From Chryseobacterium taeanense (lineage in GTDB: Bacteria; Bacteroidota; Bacteroidia; Flavobacteriales; Weeksellaceae): 64,000 nt of DNA. Every line of letters begins with the position of its first letter. Within the stretch, counting starts at the first letter, position 1. Under the pieces are notes generated by a model. That model made no database searches. It saw nothing but the letters and a program-made list of their open reading frames with translations, and was not told the origin of the DNA. The stretch spans positions 290,880 through 354,879 of the forward strand of contig NZ_FNDW01000003.1 in NCBI RefSeq assembly GCF_900099685.1. Reading direction: 5' to 3'. The position numbers and the translations under genes are program-made. Shown here piece after piece: positions 42,820 to 52,209 of the stretch.

Positions 42820-44157
42820 TTAATCTTTTGCCCAGTTCAAACGGTCTGCTTGGTTATACTGCCATGGGGCAGCATTATTCTCCACATTGGTCATCATCAG
42901 ATTCAGTTCCTGCGGTGCAGCAGATTGCTCCATTACTAGGAATCTTCTCATCTCAAAAATAATAGAAAGCGGATCAAGCAATACCGGACAAGCTTCTGTA
43001 CACGCGTTACATGTTGTACAAGCCCACAATTCTTCTTTTGTAATATAATCGTTCAGAAGTTTTTTACCGTCATCCTCAAATTTTCCGTTTTTATCGATGT
43101 TTCGCCCAACTTCTTCCAGACGGTCTCTGGTTTTCATCAGAATTAATCTCGGAGATAACTTTTTACCTGTAATATTGGCCGGACAAACGGCTGTACAACG
43201 TCCGCATTCAGTACATGAATAAGCATTTAAAAGCTGTACCTGATTTAAATCAAAAACATCTTCTGCCCCGAATTTTGCAGGAGCTTCTGCTTCACCTTCA
43301 GCCGGAGCTGCGTAAGGATCTGCATTGGGATCCATCATTAGTTTGATTTCTTTGGTAACAGAATCCAAATTGTTGAATTTCCCTTTCTTTTCCAGATTTG
43401 CGTACCATGTACTCGGAAAAGCCAAAATAATGTGTAAATGCTTAGAATAATAAAGGTAATTCATGAAGAACAAAATTCCTACGAAGTGAAACCACCAAGC
43501 CGCTCTTTCTATTCCGAATAAAAATCCACTGTCAAAGCTAAAAACTTCAAATAACGGAACGAGAGTCATTTGACTTACAGGAAAAGATCCAAGGTGTGCA
43601 AAATGGCTATAACCTCTAGCCTGTAAAATAAAGTCTGATGAATTCATCGTAAAGAAAGCCATCATTAAGGCAAATTCAATGATAAGAATCCAGTTCGCAT
43701 CTTCTTTCGGCCAACCGAAAAGCTCTTTCATGTTTAGCCTTTTAACTCCATAAAAATTTCTACGGATGAAAAATAATACAACACCAACAATTACTAAAAG
43801 CGCAAGAACTTCAAGCGTTGCTGTGAAGTAACTGTAAAGAGTATTTCCGAACACCGTTGCCAGGAATCTGTGAGTACCAAAAATTCCGTCAACAATAATT
43901 TCAATAAGTTCAATATTGATGATAATAAAACCAACATATACGAAAATATGTAAGATACCAGCCACGGGACGTTTTGTCATTTTACTCTGTCCCAATGCAA
44001 CTCTGGTCATGGTTTCCCAACGTTCACCTTTTCTGTCGTTGCGTTTTATTTCACGTCCTAATCTGATGTTTCTGTATATCTTGTGCAGACTTTTTGCAAA
44101 CAGCCCAAAACCTGCAACTAATAAAATCAGAAAAATAATATGAGCGATATATTGCAT
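42820..44157 (-). CDS. Membrane-bound 4Fe-4S ferredoxin-type protein (HdrE/D-like)
   Basis: 445 residues. About six membrane segments in the first 260 residues with His residues suited to haem b binding (for example HIFVYVGFIIINIE, WWFHFVGILFFMNY), similar to the NarI/HdrE type. The C-terminal part has two 4Fe-4S motifs starting at Cys315 (CTECGRCTAVCP) and Cys380 (CTTCNACTEACP). Together with the CCG protein it fits a quinone-linked electron-transfer module; substrate unknown. It follows the MlaD-like gene by 10 bases. Confidence 0.87.
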   Translation of the reverse strand: MQYIAHIIFLILLVAGFGLFAKSLHKIYRNIRLGREIKRNDRKGERWETMTRVALGQSKMTKRPVAGILHIFVYVGFIIINIELIEIIVDGIFGTHRFLATVFGNTLYSYFTATLEVLALLVIVGVVLFFIRRNFYGVKRLNMKELFGWPKEDANWILIIEFALMMAFFTMNSSDFILQARGYSHFAHLGSFPVSQMTLVPLFEVFSFDSGFLFGIERAAWWFHFVGILFFMNYLYYSKHLHIILAFPSTWYANLEKKGKFNNLDSVTKEIKLMMDPNADPYAAPAEGEAEAPAKFGAEDVFDLNQVQLLNAYSCTECGRCTAVCPANITGKKLSPRLILMKTRDRLEEVGRNIDKNGKFEDDGKKLLNDYITKEELWACTTCNACTEACPVLLDPLSIIFEMRRFLVMEQSAAPQELNLMMTNVENNAAPWQYNQADRLNWAKD

Positions 44158-44167
44158 GGATTATTTA

Positions 44168-45118
44168 TTAGTCTTTACTATTTTTTCCAAATACTGAGAA
44201 ATTTACATATCTCTTAGGATGAGCCTTCACATCCTCTATTAAAGAATTTAGATTATTGGATGCAGAATTCAGATTATTATACAGTTCTTCATCCTTCATA
44301 AGTTTGCCTAAGCTACCTTCTCCATTATTAATTCCTGCAACTACATTATTAAGCTTTCCAACTGTCTGATCAAGATTTGCAATGGTTTCATTAAGTCTTT
44401 TCGTATCGATGCTTTCAGCTAGACTTCCATACTTATCCAAAGTAACTTTACCACTTTGCATTGTAAGACTTGCATCATCCAAAACCTTCTGAAGTTTAGG
44501 ATCATTATGCCCAACAAGATTGTTCACACTACCCGCCGTAGTTTGTAAAGCGGCTACGGTCTTATTGAGATTTTCTAACAATAACCTGATCTCTTCTCTA
44601 TTCTGAGCATTTACTACCTGATTGGCATTAGACATCAAAGAATCCACTCTGTAAAGAACAGTTTGCAGCTGATCTTTTACAGGACCTACCTGAGAGGAAA
44701 GACTTCCTAAAGTTCCCAGTTTAAAAGCTCCTTTTAAAGTATCTCCGTCTTTAGCCGTTGGCCCTCCATACATGAGGTTAATCCGCATTTCTTTGCCGGA
44801 CATCAAGCCAGGCTCAAAAATTTCCAGCGTAGAATTTTTTGAAAACTCAAAATTATTATCAACAGTAATTTTTACGAGAAAATCAATTTTTCCGTCTTTT
44901 GACGTATTGGGAATAATTTTATCAACCTGTCCGACTTTTAATCCATTAATGGAAACAGGTGCAGATTGGGCTAATCCCTCTACATTGTCATATTTTGCAT
45001 AAAATATATTGTCGGTAGTAAAAAGGCTTCTACCTTTCATAAATTGAAATAACACCACAAAACCAACTATGGCCAAAAGTGCGATCACACCAGCTTTTAA
45101 TTCTTTACTGAACTTCAC
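44168..45118 (-). CDS. MlaD-family lipid transport substrate-binding protein
   Basis: 316 residues starting with GTG at 45118. One N-terminal membrane anchor (about 8-26, AGVIALLAIVGFVVLFQFM), the MCE domain (about 38-115, with YAKYDNVEGLAQSAPVSING and VGQVDKI), then a long helical region (130-300) with repeated hydrophobic heptads. MCE proteins form hexameric rings that carry phospholipid between membranes. Matching MlaE and MlaF genes are found far away at 61619-63187. Confidence 0.9.
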   Translation of the reverse strand: MKFSKELKAGVIALLAIVGFVVLFQFMKGRSLFTTDNIFYAKYDNVEGLAQSAPVSINGLKVGQVDKIIPNTSKDGKIDFLVKITVDNNFEFSKNSTLEIFEPGLMSGKEMRINLMYGGPTAKDGDTLKGAFKLGTLGSLSSQVGPVKDQLQTVLYRVDSLMSNANQVVNAQNREEIRLLLENLNKTVAALQTTAGSVNNLVGHNDPKLQKVLDDASLTMQSGKVTLDKYGSLAESIDTKRLNETIANLDQTVGKLNNVVAGINNGEGSLGKLMKDEELYNNLNSASNNLNSLIEDVKAHPKRYVNFSVFGKNSKD

Positions 45119-45194
45119 TTGCTAATTTTTTTCTAATGAGCAAATATACTACATTTAAATTAATGTTTTTCTCTATTGCCCTGCGTTAAACACA

Positions 45195-45225
45195 AAAAAA
45201 GCGGCAAAAACTTTGCCGCTTTTTT
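45195..45225 (-). terminator. Intrinsic terminator after the foldase gene
   Basis: AAAAAAGCGGCAAA (45195-45208) and TTTGCCGCTTTTTT (45212-45225) form a perfect 14-bp stem with a 3-base loop, 22 bases past the stop at 45247. Confidence 0.9.
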
Positions 45226-45246
45226 ATCTTTTTAAAAAATAATTTT

Positions 45247-47394
45247 TTATTGTTGCTGAGAACCTAATTTGTTCCAGATTTCAATTCTATAATCATCGAT
45301 ATCAGCATTATCCTGCAAGCTCTTCAACCAAGCCTGTCCGAACATTCCTGCATTTCTTTGTGTAATAGATTCTGTGAATTGTTTAAGATCTCCCGGTTGC
45401 TTATTGATCGTCTCGTTCTTTTTAATTAAAACATAAACACCGGTTCCACCTTCCACAGGATTGGAAATTTTACCTTTTTCTACACCAAATGCAGCTCCGG
45501 CAACTTTAGGTTCCATAGAACCTGCTACTGAAGGATTCAGTAAGTTAACCTGTGCAGATTGTTTTGTTGTACCAAACTGTTTAGCGATCTGATCTAAACT
45601 TCCTGTTTTACCGATTTTCTCAGAAATCTGTTTTGCTGCCAATTTGTTTTTCACAACAACTTCAATCTGATCTCTCACAGATTCAGGATCTGCAGTACCT
45701 TTTGATTGTTTGCCATTTAGATAAACAACAATTTTATCTCCTGTTCCGTCTACTGTAAATAATTCAGTATCGCCTTTCTCTCTTTTTTTATTAAAAGCCC
45801 AAGCCAGAATTTCAGAATCTTTTTCCGTTCCTAGTCCCTGAAGCTGACCATCAAATCTTTTTGCCTGTTTTGGATTAGAGAACTGATAATTTGCTTTCTT
45901 AGCAATATTCACGAAATCGTTGAAAGATTTCCCCTGAACCTGCTGAACAAATCGGCTTGCTTTTTTGTTCACTTCTGCTTCGGTAGCATCAGAAGGTTTT
46001 ACTGCTTTTACCAGGTTAGCAACCTTATAGGCCATGGCTCCCGGTTTTTTATCTTCAATATTAATGATATGATAACCGAACTGAGTTTCTACAACACCTG
46101 TAGCTCCTTTCGGGTTATTTGCTAAATATGTTAAGAATTCAGGAACGAAAGGTGTTTCAGGAGTTGTCCACCCTAAACTTCCACCCTGAGCCGCTGAATT
46201 TGGATCGTTTGAAAGCTTAAGGAATTCTGTAAATTTACCAGGATTGGCTTTTACAATTGCTCCTATGGAATCTGCTAATTTCTTAGCCTGTTCTTTAGAT
46301 CTTGTAACACCTTCTCCTGCAGGGCTTCCTTTAAAAGCAATAAGAATGTGTCTTGATAATGTAGAATCTGAAGTTTTCTTATCTAAAAGTTTAGAAACCA
46401 CATAGAAGTTCTGTTCTTTATAAGGTCCGAAAGTCTGTCCGATAGCAGCAGAAGGAATCTGATTCTGAATAGTTTGCGGCAACTGATTTGGTTTCAGATA
46501 CTGAGGATTGTAAGGCATATCAGAATTTGCCATTACAAACATAGAATCGTTCTTTGTATTCTGGAAATTTTCTGTACCTCCACTCGCATCAGTTCCACCA
46601 GAAAAAAGCTTATTGATTTCTTTCTGTGCCGCTGCATCATCTGCAGCACTTGGCTGAGAAGGGAAATAAACAATCCCGATATTTCTGCTTTCTTCAGCTT
46701 TAAACATCACAGGATGCTGCTTAATATAATTTGCAAGATCTTCAGTGGTAACTTTAATATTGTTTTTCTGAAGATATGTTGCGTAATCAATTTTCACAAA
46801 GTCGATATCAGCCAGCTGATCTCTTTGCTTCATCAATTCTTCAGCTTCTTTTTTTCCCGTGGTGATCCCTGTAGAAACGTTGGCAAATACCTGTCTCGCC
46901 ATCAATCGATATTCAATTGATTTTCTGGTTTTCAACCATTGGTTGTACCCTTCCGGCGAAGTAGCCTTCATATCTTCGATCTGTTTTTTAAGCTCCTGGG
47001 TTTTAAAATTACCTTTTTCGTCGAAAAACTGCTTCTGCTGAGCAAACATCTGATCATATGGAAGCTGGTTCCAGAAATAATCTTCTGTCATTTCGAAGCC
47101 TAATTTTTCGAATTGCTGCTTAATCAGTTTAGACTGTACCAGCAACTGCCAGGCCTGCTCTTCAAGACCAGTCTTTGGTTGTCCCTGTTGCTCTGCCTGT
47201 TGTTGTAGCACGAAAAGTTGATCGTTGAATTCTTCACGGGTAATTTTCTCACCATTTACTTTTCCTAAAACATCAGGATTTTTACCAAAAACCTTATCGA
47301 TACTGTCAGGGTTTACAAGGAACGCCAAAAGCGCCAGTGCAATTACTCCCATTAAAAGCCAAGGTTTACTCCTAATTTGTCCTAAAATTGCCAT
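45247..47394 (-). CDS. PpiD/SurA-like periplasmic peptidyl-prolyl isomerase
   Basis: 715 residues, longer than E. coli PpiD (623). One N-terminal anchor (about 13-27, LLMGVIALALLAFLV), a SurA_N-type helical region starting GKVNGEKITREEFNDQLF, one parvulin domain (about 345-455, STLSRHILIAFKG, AQGGSLGWTTP, VVETQFGYHIINIEDKK), and a second degenerate parvulin-like region in the C-terminal third. It helps fold outer-membrane and secreted proteins. Divergent from lon, another protein-quality gene. Confidence 0.92.
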   Translation of the reverse strand: MAILGQIRSKPWLLMGVIALALLAFLVNPDSIDKVFGKNPDVLGKVNGEKITREEFNDQLFVLQQQAEQQGQPKTGLEEQAWQLLVQSKLIKQQFEKLGFEMTEDYFWNQLPYDQMFAQQKQFFDEKGNFKTQELKKQIEDMKATSPEGYNQWLKTRKSIEYRLMARQVFANVSTGITTGKKEAEELMKQRDQLADIDFVKIDYATYLQKNNIKVTTEDLANYIKQHPVMFKAEESRNIGIVYFPSQPSAADDAAAQKEINKLFSGGTDASGGTENFQNTKNDSMFVMANSDMPYNPQYLKPNQLPQTIQNQIPSAAIGQTFGPYKEQNFYVVSKLLDKKTSDSTLSRHILIAFKGSPAGEGVTRSKEQAKKLADSIGAIVKANPGKFTEFLKLSNDPNSAAQGGSLGWTTPETPFVPEFLTYLANNPKGATGVVETQFGYHIINIEDKKPGAMAYKVANLVKAVKPSDATEAEVNKKASRFVQQVQGKSFNDFVNIAKKANYQFSNPKQAKRFDGQLQGLGTEKDSEILAWAFNKKREKGDTELFTVDGTGDKIVVYLNGKQSKGTADPESVRDQIEVVVKNKLAAKQISEKIGKTGSLDQIAKQFGTTKQSAQVNLLNPSVAGSMEPKVAGAAFGVEKGKISNPVEGGTGVYVLIKKNETINKQPGDLKQFTESITQRNAGMFGQAWLKSLQDNADIDDYRIEIWNKLGSQQQ

Positions 47395-47545
47395 TATATA
47401 TATTATAGTTTTTTATCAGTGTGCGAAAATACACATTTTTAAGAAATTACGGAAATCCTGGTTCTTTATTTTAATTTTAAAATTTAATTTTTATAAAAAA
47501 GGAAATTTTGACCGTATTTTTTAGCAAAAAACAAATGGCATAGCT

Positions 47546-47570
47546 CTTGTGTCATTAAAGCACACACAAG
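47546..47570. promoter_or_regulatory. 7-bp inverted repeat in the lon leader region
   Basis: CTTGTGT (47546-47552) and ACACAAG (47564-47570) lie in the 259-base divergent spacer 47395-47653, about 85 bases before lon. It is not a CIRCE element. It may be an operator or a leader hairpin; no consensus promoter was found with confidence. Confidence 0.3.
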
Positions 47571-47653
47571 ATGCAGTATAGTTTTCAATATATATTGCAG
47601 GATTTCACGTTAATGAATTAAAACGGTAATGACAATTTGTCATTCGATATACT

Positions 47654-50059
47654 ATGACAGAATTTGAAGATATAAGTTTAGAAGAAATGATAAGCGACGG
47701 ATTTGATATTGTAGCCGAGGAGATCAATCTTTCTGATCTTTCCGAAACAGAGAAGAATTCCGGACAAAAAATATTCCCTATCCTTCCTGTAAGAAATATG
47801 GTAATGTTCCCGAACGTTGTCATTCCGATTACAGCCGGAAGAAAGACTTCGATACAACTTTTGGAAGAAGCTCAGAAAAACGGTGATTTCATAGGTATTG
47901 TAAGCCAGAAAAATTCTGATCTGGAACAACCTTCTGAAAAAGACATTTATCTGGTAGGTACTTTGGCTAAAATTATTAAAATCATAAAGCTTCCGGAAGG
48001 CAATATTACGGCAATTACAAAAGGATTTCACCGATTCAAAGTAAAAAAGATTGTTGCCACCCAACCTTATTTTAAAGCTGAAATTTCAAAATTAAAAGAT
48101 TCAAGACCTAAAAATAAAGAAGAGTACGAAGCCTTACTTGAAAATGTAAAAGATCTTGCTTTAAAAATTATTGATCTTGATCCAAACATTCCGAATGCTG
48201 CAAATTTCGCCATCAAAAATATTAACAATAATGATGACCTGCTGAATTTCATTTGTACAAATGCTAATTTTCCGTCTTCAGAAAAGCAAAAACTTCTGGA
48301 AGAAAAAAACCTTATGGAAAGAGCAAACAAATGCTATGAAATGATGCATGAGGATTTCAGAAAATTAGAATTGAGAAATCAGATTCATCAGAAAACCTCA
48401 AAAGACCTTGATAAGCAGCAGAGAGAATATTTTTTGAATCAACAGATCAGAACCATTCAGGAAGAACTTGGCGGCGGACCTGAAAGTGATGTAGAAGAGC
48501 TTATCACAAAAGCAAGAAAAAAATCCTGGAGCGAAGAAGTTGAAGAACATTTCCAGAAAGAGATCAACAGACTTCAGCGTCAAAATCCTAATTCTCCTGA
48601 TTATAACGTTCAGAGAAATTACCTTGATTTCTTTACAGATCTTCCTTGGGATACTTTCACCAAAGATACTTTTGATATCCAGAGAGCCCAGAAAATTTTA
48701 GATAAAGCTCACTTTGGACTGGAAGATATTAAGAAAAGAATACTGGAACACATGGCTGTTTTAAAGCTTAAAAACAACATGAAATCTCCAATTCTTCTTT
48801 TGGTAGGACCTCCGGGGGTCGGAAAAACCTCTCTGGGAAAATCTGTTGCTGATGCTTTGGGAAGAAAATATGTACGCGTTTCTTTGGGCGGGCTTCACGA
48901 CGAAAGTGAAATCCGCGGCCACAGAAAAACCTATATCGGAGCGATGGCTGGGAGAATTCTTCAATCCATAAAAAAATCAGGAACATCTAATCCGGTAATT
49001 GTTCTCGATGAGATCGACAAAGTTGGAAAAGGTATGCATGGCGATCCAAGCTCTGCTCTTTTAGAAGTACTTGATCCTGAACAAAATAAATCATTCTATG
49101 ACAACTTCCTTGAAATGGGTTATGATTTGTCTAAAGTAATGTTTATTGCAACGGCAAATTCACTTTCTACCATTCAGACTCCTTTGCTTGACAGAATGGA
49201 AGTCATTCAGATTACAGGTTACACGCTGGAAGAAAAAATTGAGATTGCTAAAAGACACTTAATAAAGAAACAACAGGAAGAAAACGGTTTGGATTCCAAA
49301 TCATTTAAACTTGGAAATATTGAGCTTAAACATATTATTGAAGCGCACACTTCTGAAAGCGGCGTAAGAACTTTAGAAAAAAGACTTGCCGCCATAGCGA
49401 GATGGGTAGCTCTTCAAACGGCTTTGGTGAAAGAATACAACCCTAAGATTTCTGTTGAAAAAATTGATGAAATTTTAGGCGTTCCGAGACCTAAAAGTCT
49501 TGCCGAACTGACCGATGTTCCGGGAGTTGTTACAGGTCTTGCCTGGACAAGTGTAGGTGGAGATATTTTGTTTATCGAAAGTATCATCAGCAACGGAAAA
49601 GGCGCACTCACTATGACAGGAAACCTGGGAACAGTAATGAAAGAATCTGCAACCATTGCATTGGAATATATTAAAGCAAAGCATGATGTACTTGGAATTT
49701 CACAGGATGATATCGAAAAGAAAAACATTCACGTACACGTTCCGGAAGGTGCGACACCTAAAGACGGTCCTTCTGCAGGTATTGCCATGCTCACCTCAAT
49801 GGTTTCATCATTTAAAAATAAAAAAGTAAAACCCCATCTTGCGATGACCGGTGAAATTACATTACGCGGAAAGGTTCTTCCGGTAGGCGGGATTAAAGAA
49901 AAGCTTCTGGCAGCCACAAGAGCAGGAATAAAGGAAGTAATTCTTTGTGAAGCTAACAGAAAAGACGTGGAGGAAATTAAAAAAGATTATCTGAAAAACC
50001 TCAACGTTCATTATGTAAACTGGATGAGGGAAGTTCTGGAGCTTGCCTTGGAAAAATAA
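47654..50059 (+). CDS. lon: ATP-dependent protease Lon
   Basis: Degrades misfolded and regulatory proteins in the cytosol. 801 residues. N-terminal LAN domain ([19 protein letters not shown]), a coiled linker, AAA+ module with Walker [10 protein letters not shown] (Lys391) and VIVLDEIDK Walker B, and the C-terminal Ser-Lys protease with PKDGPSAG (Ser707) and [13 protein letters not shown]. An extra acidic ~30-residue N-terminal extension precedes the LAN domain. Confidence 0.98.
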   Translation: MTEFEDISLEEMISDGFDIVAEEINLSDLSETEKNSGQKIFPILPVRNMVMFPNVVIPITAGRKTSIQLLEEAQKNGDFIGIVSQKNSDLEQPSEKDIYLVGTLAKIIKIIKLPEGNITAITKGFHRFKVKKIVATQPYFKAEISKLKDSRPKNKEEYEALLENVKDLALKIIDLDPNIPNAANFAIKNINNNDDLLNFICTNANFPSSEKQKLLEEKNLMERANKCYEMMHEDFRKLELRNQIHQKTSKDLDKQQREYFLNQQIRTIQEELGGGPESDVEELITKARKKSWSEEVEEHFQKEINRLQRQNPNSPDYNVQRNYLDFFTDLPWDTFTKDTFDIQRAQKILDKAHFGLEDIKKRILEHMAVLKLKNNMKSPILLLVGPPGVGKTSLGKSVADALGRKYVRVSLGGLHDESEIRGHRKTYIGAMAGRILQSIKKSGTSNPVIVLDEIDKVGKGMHGDPSSALLEVLDPEQNKSFYDNFLEMGYDLSKVMFIATANSLSTIQTPLLDRMEVIQITGYTLEEKIEIAKRHLIKKQQEENGLDSKSFKLGNIELKHIIEAHTSESGVRTLEKRLAAIARWVALQTALVKEYNPKISVEKIDEILGVPRPKSLAELTDVPGVVTGLAWTSVGGDILFIESIISNGKGALTMTGNLGTVMKESATIALEYIKAKHDVLGISQDDIEKKNIHVHVPEGATPKDGPSAGIAMLTSMVSSFKNKKVKPHLAMTGEITLRGKVLPVGGIKEKLLAATRAGIKEVILCEANRKDVEEIKKDYLKNLNVHYVNWMREVLELALEK

Positions 50060-50084
50060 TACATATTCACTTTCTCAATAAAAG

Positions 50085-50114
50085 AACACATCTCAAATCG
50101 GGGTGTGTTTTTTA
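50085..50114 (+). terminator. Terminator of lon
   Basis: AACACATCTC (50085-50094) pairs with GGGGTGTGTT (50100-50109) over 10 bp with two G-U pairs, loop AAATC, followed by TTTTT. Confidence 0.8.
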
Positions 50115-50238
50115 ATGAATAGTAAAAAATTTAATAACCACAGTATCTGGCATAAAATTTTCTAAACTCAAAAATAATTTATAATAAGACTCTTCTATTC
50201 GGAGGGTTTTGCTATTTTTATACAACAGTTTTGAAATT

Positions 50239-51351
50239 ATGAATTTTCTTCGACTTCCTTTTCTGATAAAGCTTACGCTGGTTGTAGTTTCCATTATTGG
50301 AATCGGCTATCTTCTGGCATTAGGCGAAAGTATTTTGGCTCCGTTTTTCCTGGCGTTTCTTATGGCCATGCTATTTTTGCCGTTTGCAAATTTTCTGGAA
50401 AGAAAATTAAAATTTCCCAGATCATTGTCTACCATTTTTTCGGTAATGATTTTACTGATTGTTCTTACGGGACTCATTTTTTTCTTCGGCTCCCAGATTT
50501 CCAGCTTCAGTAAAGATATTCCCCAGCTTAGTGAACAGGCAAACCATGTTTTTCACGATCTTCAAAGATGGGTTTCTAAAACCTTTAATGTAAAAATAGA
50601 TGAGCAGTTTGCGTACCTAGACGAAGGCTTAAAGAAACTTCTTTCTTCCACAGGTATCATTCTGGGATTTACTTTTGGGATATTCTCTACCGGATTAGGA
50701 TTTTTAGCATTTTTCATTTTATTTTTTATTTTCATTTTAAATTACAGAAGAATTTTAAACAATTTCATCGTTAATGTTTTTACCGAAAAGCATAAAAGCA
50801 GTGTCCAGGAAGTCGTTTCAGAGGTAAGAATCATGACCAAAAGATACATTACGGGGCTTTGCCTTCAGGTTATCATCGTTTCTTTCCTTACTACTATTGT
50901 CCTTACTATTTTGGGGGTAAAATATGCCATTCTACTGGGAGTTCTTACTGGTTTGCTGAATGTAATCCCCTATATTGGAGTTTTAATTTCACTTCTTATT
51001 TCCTGTTTTATCGCTTTTGCAACAACAACTCCGTTTACCTGTATTTACGTTGCAATAGGATATGTAATTGTACATATTATAGACGGAAACATCATACTTC
51101 CGTTTGTCGTGGGATCTAAAGTAAAAATCAACGCTTTATTTTCTTTTATAGGAATTTTGGTTGGTGAACATCTTTGGGGAATCGCGGGTATGTTCCTTTG
51201 TATTCCGGCCATTGCCATTATTAAAATTATTTTTGAAAGAGTCGAAGGATTAAAACCTTGGGGAAAATTACTTGGCGAGGAAGAAAAAATCAATAAAAAG
51301 AAAAAAACTTACAAAATTTCTAAAAATATTACTTTGAAGGAAATGGATTGA
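50239..51351 (+). CDS. AI-2E family transporter
   Basis: 370 residues from the ATG at 50239 (MNFLRLPFLIKLTLVVVSI); an in-frame TTG ten codons upstream is less likely. About eight membrane segments with the family pattern: two N-terminal helices, a coiled helix-rich loop (FSKDIPQLSEQANHVFHDL), then the conserved GLLNVIPYIGVLISLLISC and GNIILPFVVGSKVKINAL. Family members were linked to autoinducer-2 export or ion/H+ exchange; the substrate here is unknown. Single-gene unit. Confidence 0.88.
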   Translation: MNFLRLPFLIKLTLVVVSIIGIGYLLALGESILAPFFLAFLMAMLFLPFANFLERKLKFPRSLSTIFSVMILLIVLTGLIFFFGSQISSFSKDIPQLSEQANHVFHDLQRWVSKTFNVKIDEQFAYLDEGLKKLLSSTGIILGFTFGIFSTGLGFLAFFILFFIFILNYRRILNNFIVNVFTEKHKSSVQEVVSEVRIMTKRYITGLCLQVIIVSFLTTIVLTILGVKYAILLGVLTGLLNVIPYIGVLISLLISCFIAFATTTPFTCIYVAIGYVIVHIIDGNIILPFVVGSKVKINALFSFIGILVGEHLWGIAGMFLCIPAIAIIKIIFERVEGLKPWGKLLGEEEKINKKKKTYKISKNITLKEMD

Positions 51352-51400
51352 TTAACAATTTATATCATCAGTAATTAATTAAATTTCATTTAAAATATAA

Positions 51401-51434
51401 ACAAAGCCTTCAAATTTCATGAAGGCTTTTGTTT
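51401..51434. terminator. Bidirectional terminator
   Basis: AAAGCCTTCA (51403-51412) and TGAAGGCTTT (51420-51429), a perfect 10-bp stem with 7-base loop. It has T-rich sequence on the plus strand and serves both the transporter gene and the convergent small peptide gene. Confidence 0.85.
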
Positions 51435-51437
51435 TTC

Positions 51438-51593
51438 TTAAGCAGGAAGTGCACAAAGCGGACTTCTCCTATTAGGGCACAGCTGATCGCAAGGAATATA
51501 AGTTTGCGAATCCGGGCAGTATCCTATATTCGGATCATCACCTCCTTTGATTGATTTTAAATTCTTACGACTTAATTTTTGAAGATTTTTCAT
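51438..51593 (-). CDS. Double-glycine leader peptide, bacteriocin-like
   Basis: A 51-residue frame from ATG at 51593 to TAA at 51438. The leader (residues 1-18) is MKNLQKLSRKNLKSIKGG, the LSR..LKxIKGG type cleaved after Gly-Gly by C39-peptidase ABC exporters in flavobacteria. The 33-residue core begins DDPNIGYCPDS and has four cysteines at 26, 35, 39 and 47 and five prolines, so two disulfides are possible. It has its own terminator and a TATATTTG box (51620-51627, minus) 27 bases before the ATG. No exporter or modifying enzyme gene is nearby. Chryseobacterium genomes hold many such 'bacteriocin-like' genes of unknown role (general knowledge). Confidence 0.85.
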   Translation of the reverse strand: MKNLQKLSRKNLKSIKGGDDPNIGYCPDSQTYIPCDQLCPNRRSPLCALPA

Positions 51594-51742
51594 AGTAAAA
51601 TTTTTAATTTTAATCTAAACAAATATATAAAATCAATTGATATAAAAATAAAATATTTCCCTAAACAGAGAGTCTGCTAAATTTATCTAATTTTGAATCA
51701 GCGGATTATATTTTTATTTAACTTTAATAAAAAATAATTTTT

Positions 51743-52120
51743 ATGAAAGCTGTAAAATTTATCCTGTCTCTTCTTTTTGGCTTAATGTTTATTAATGCCG
51801 GATTAAACAAGTTTTTTAATTATATGCCAATGGAAAAGCCTACTCCTGAGCAAATGAAAATCTTCAGTGCTTTTGGTGAAATCGGCTGGTTGATGCCACT
51901 TGTGGGAATTGTTGAAATAATTGGAGGCATCCTTTTTATCTTTCCAAAAACGAGAGCATTGGGAGCTATTGTTATTTTGCCTGTCATGGTAGGAATCGTT
52001 GCCCACGTTTTCACATTGGATAAATCAGAAATGGGAATGGCCATTGCAGGAGTAATGTTCCTGGTTAATCTTTGGATGATCATCGATAACAGAGAAAAAT
52101 ACAGACATCTTGTGAGCTGA
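51743..52120 (+). CDS. DoxX-like small membrane protein
   Basis: 125 residues with four membrane segments (about 4-22, 46-64, 72-90, 95-114). The start KFILSLLFGLMFINAGLNKF and the central MPLVGIVEIIGGILFIFPK fit the DoxX/SURF4-like family. Function in bacteria is uncertain. A TAATTTTG box (51688-51695) lies 47 bases upstream. Confidence 0.8.
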   Translation: MKAVKFILSLLFGLMFINAGLNKFFNYMPMEKPTPEQMKIFSAFGEIGWLMPLVGIVEIIGGILFIFPKTRALGAIVILPVMVGIVAHVFTLDKSEMGMAIAGVMFLVNLWMIIDNREKYRHLVS

Positions 52121-52130
52121 TAAAAAGGTG

Positions 52131-52205
52131 AATGGTCAATTGTGAATTTTTGCTTCGCAATTGAATTTAAAATTGACAAGCAAAGCAGATTTACAATTGA
52201 CCATT
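52131..52205. repeat. 75-base long-stem palindromic element
   Basis: AATGGTCAATTGT (52131-52143) and ACAATTGACCATT (52193-52205) are exact reverse complements. Inside, TTTGCTT/AAGCAAA and CAATT/AATTG extend the stem. It lies between convergent genes, 11 bases after the DoxX-like stop and just before the acyl-CoA dehydrogenase stop, and could end transcription from both sides. It looks like a miniature palindromic repeat. Confidence 0.65.
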
Positions 52206-52209
52206 GACA

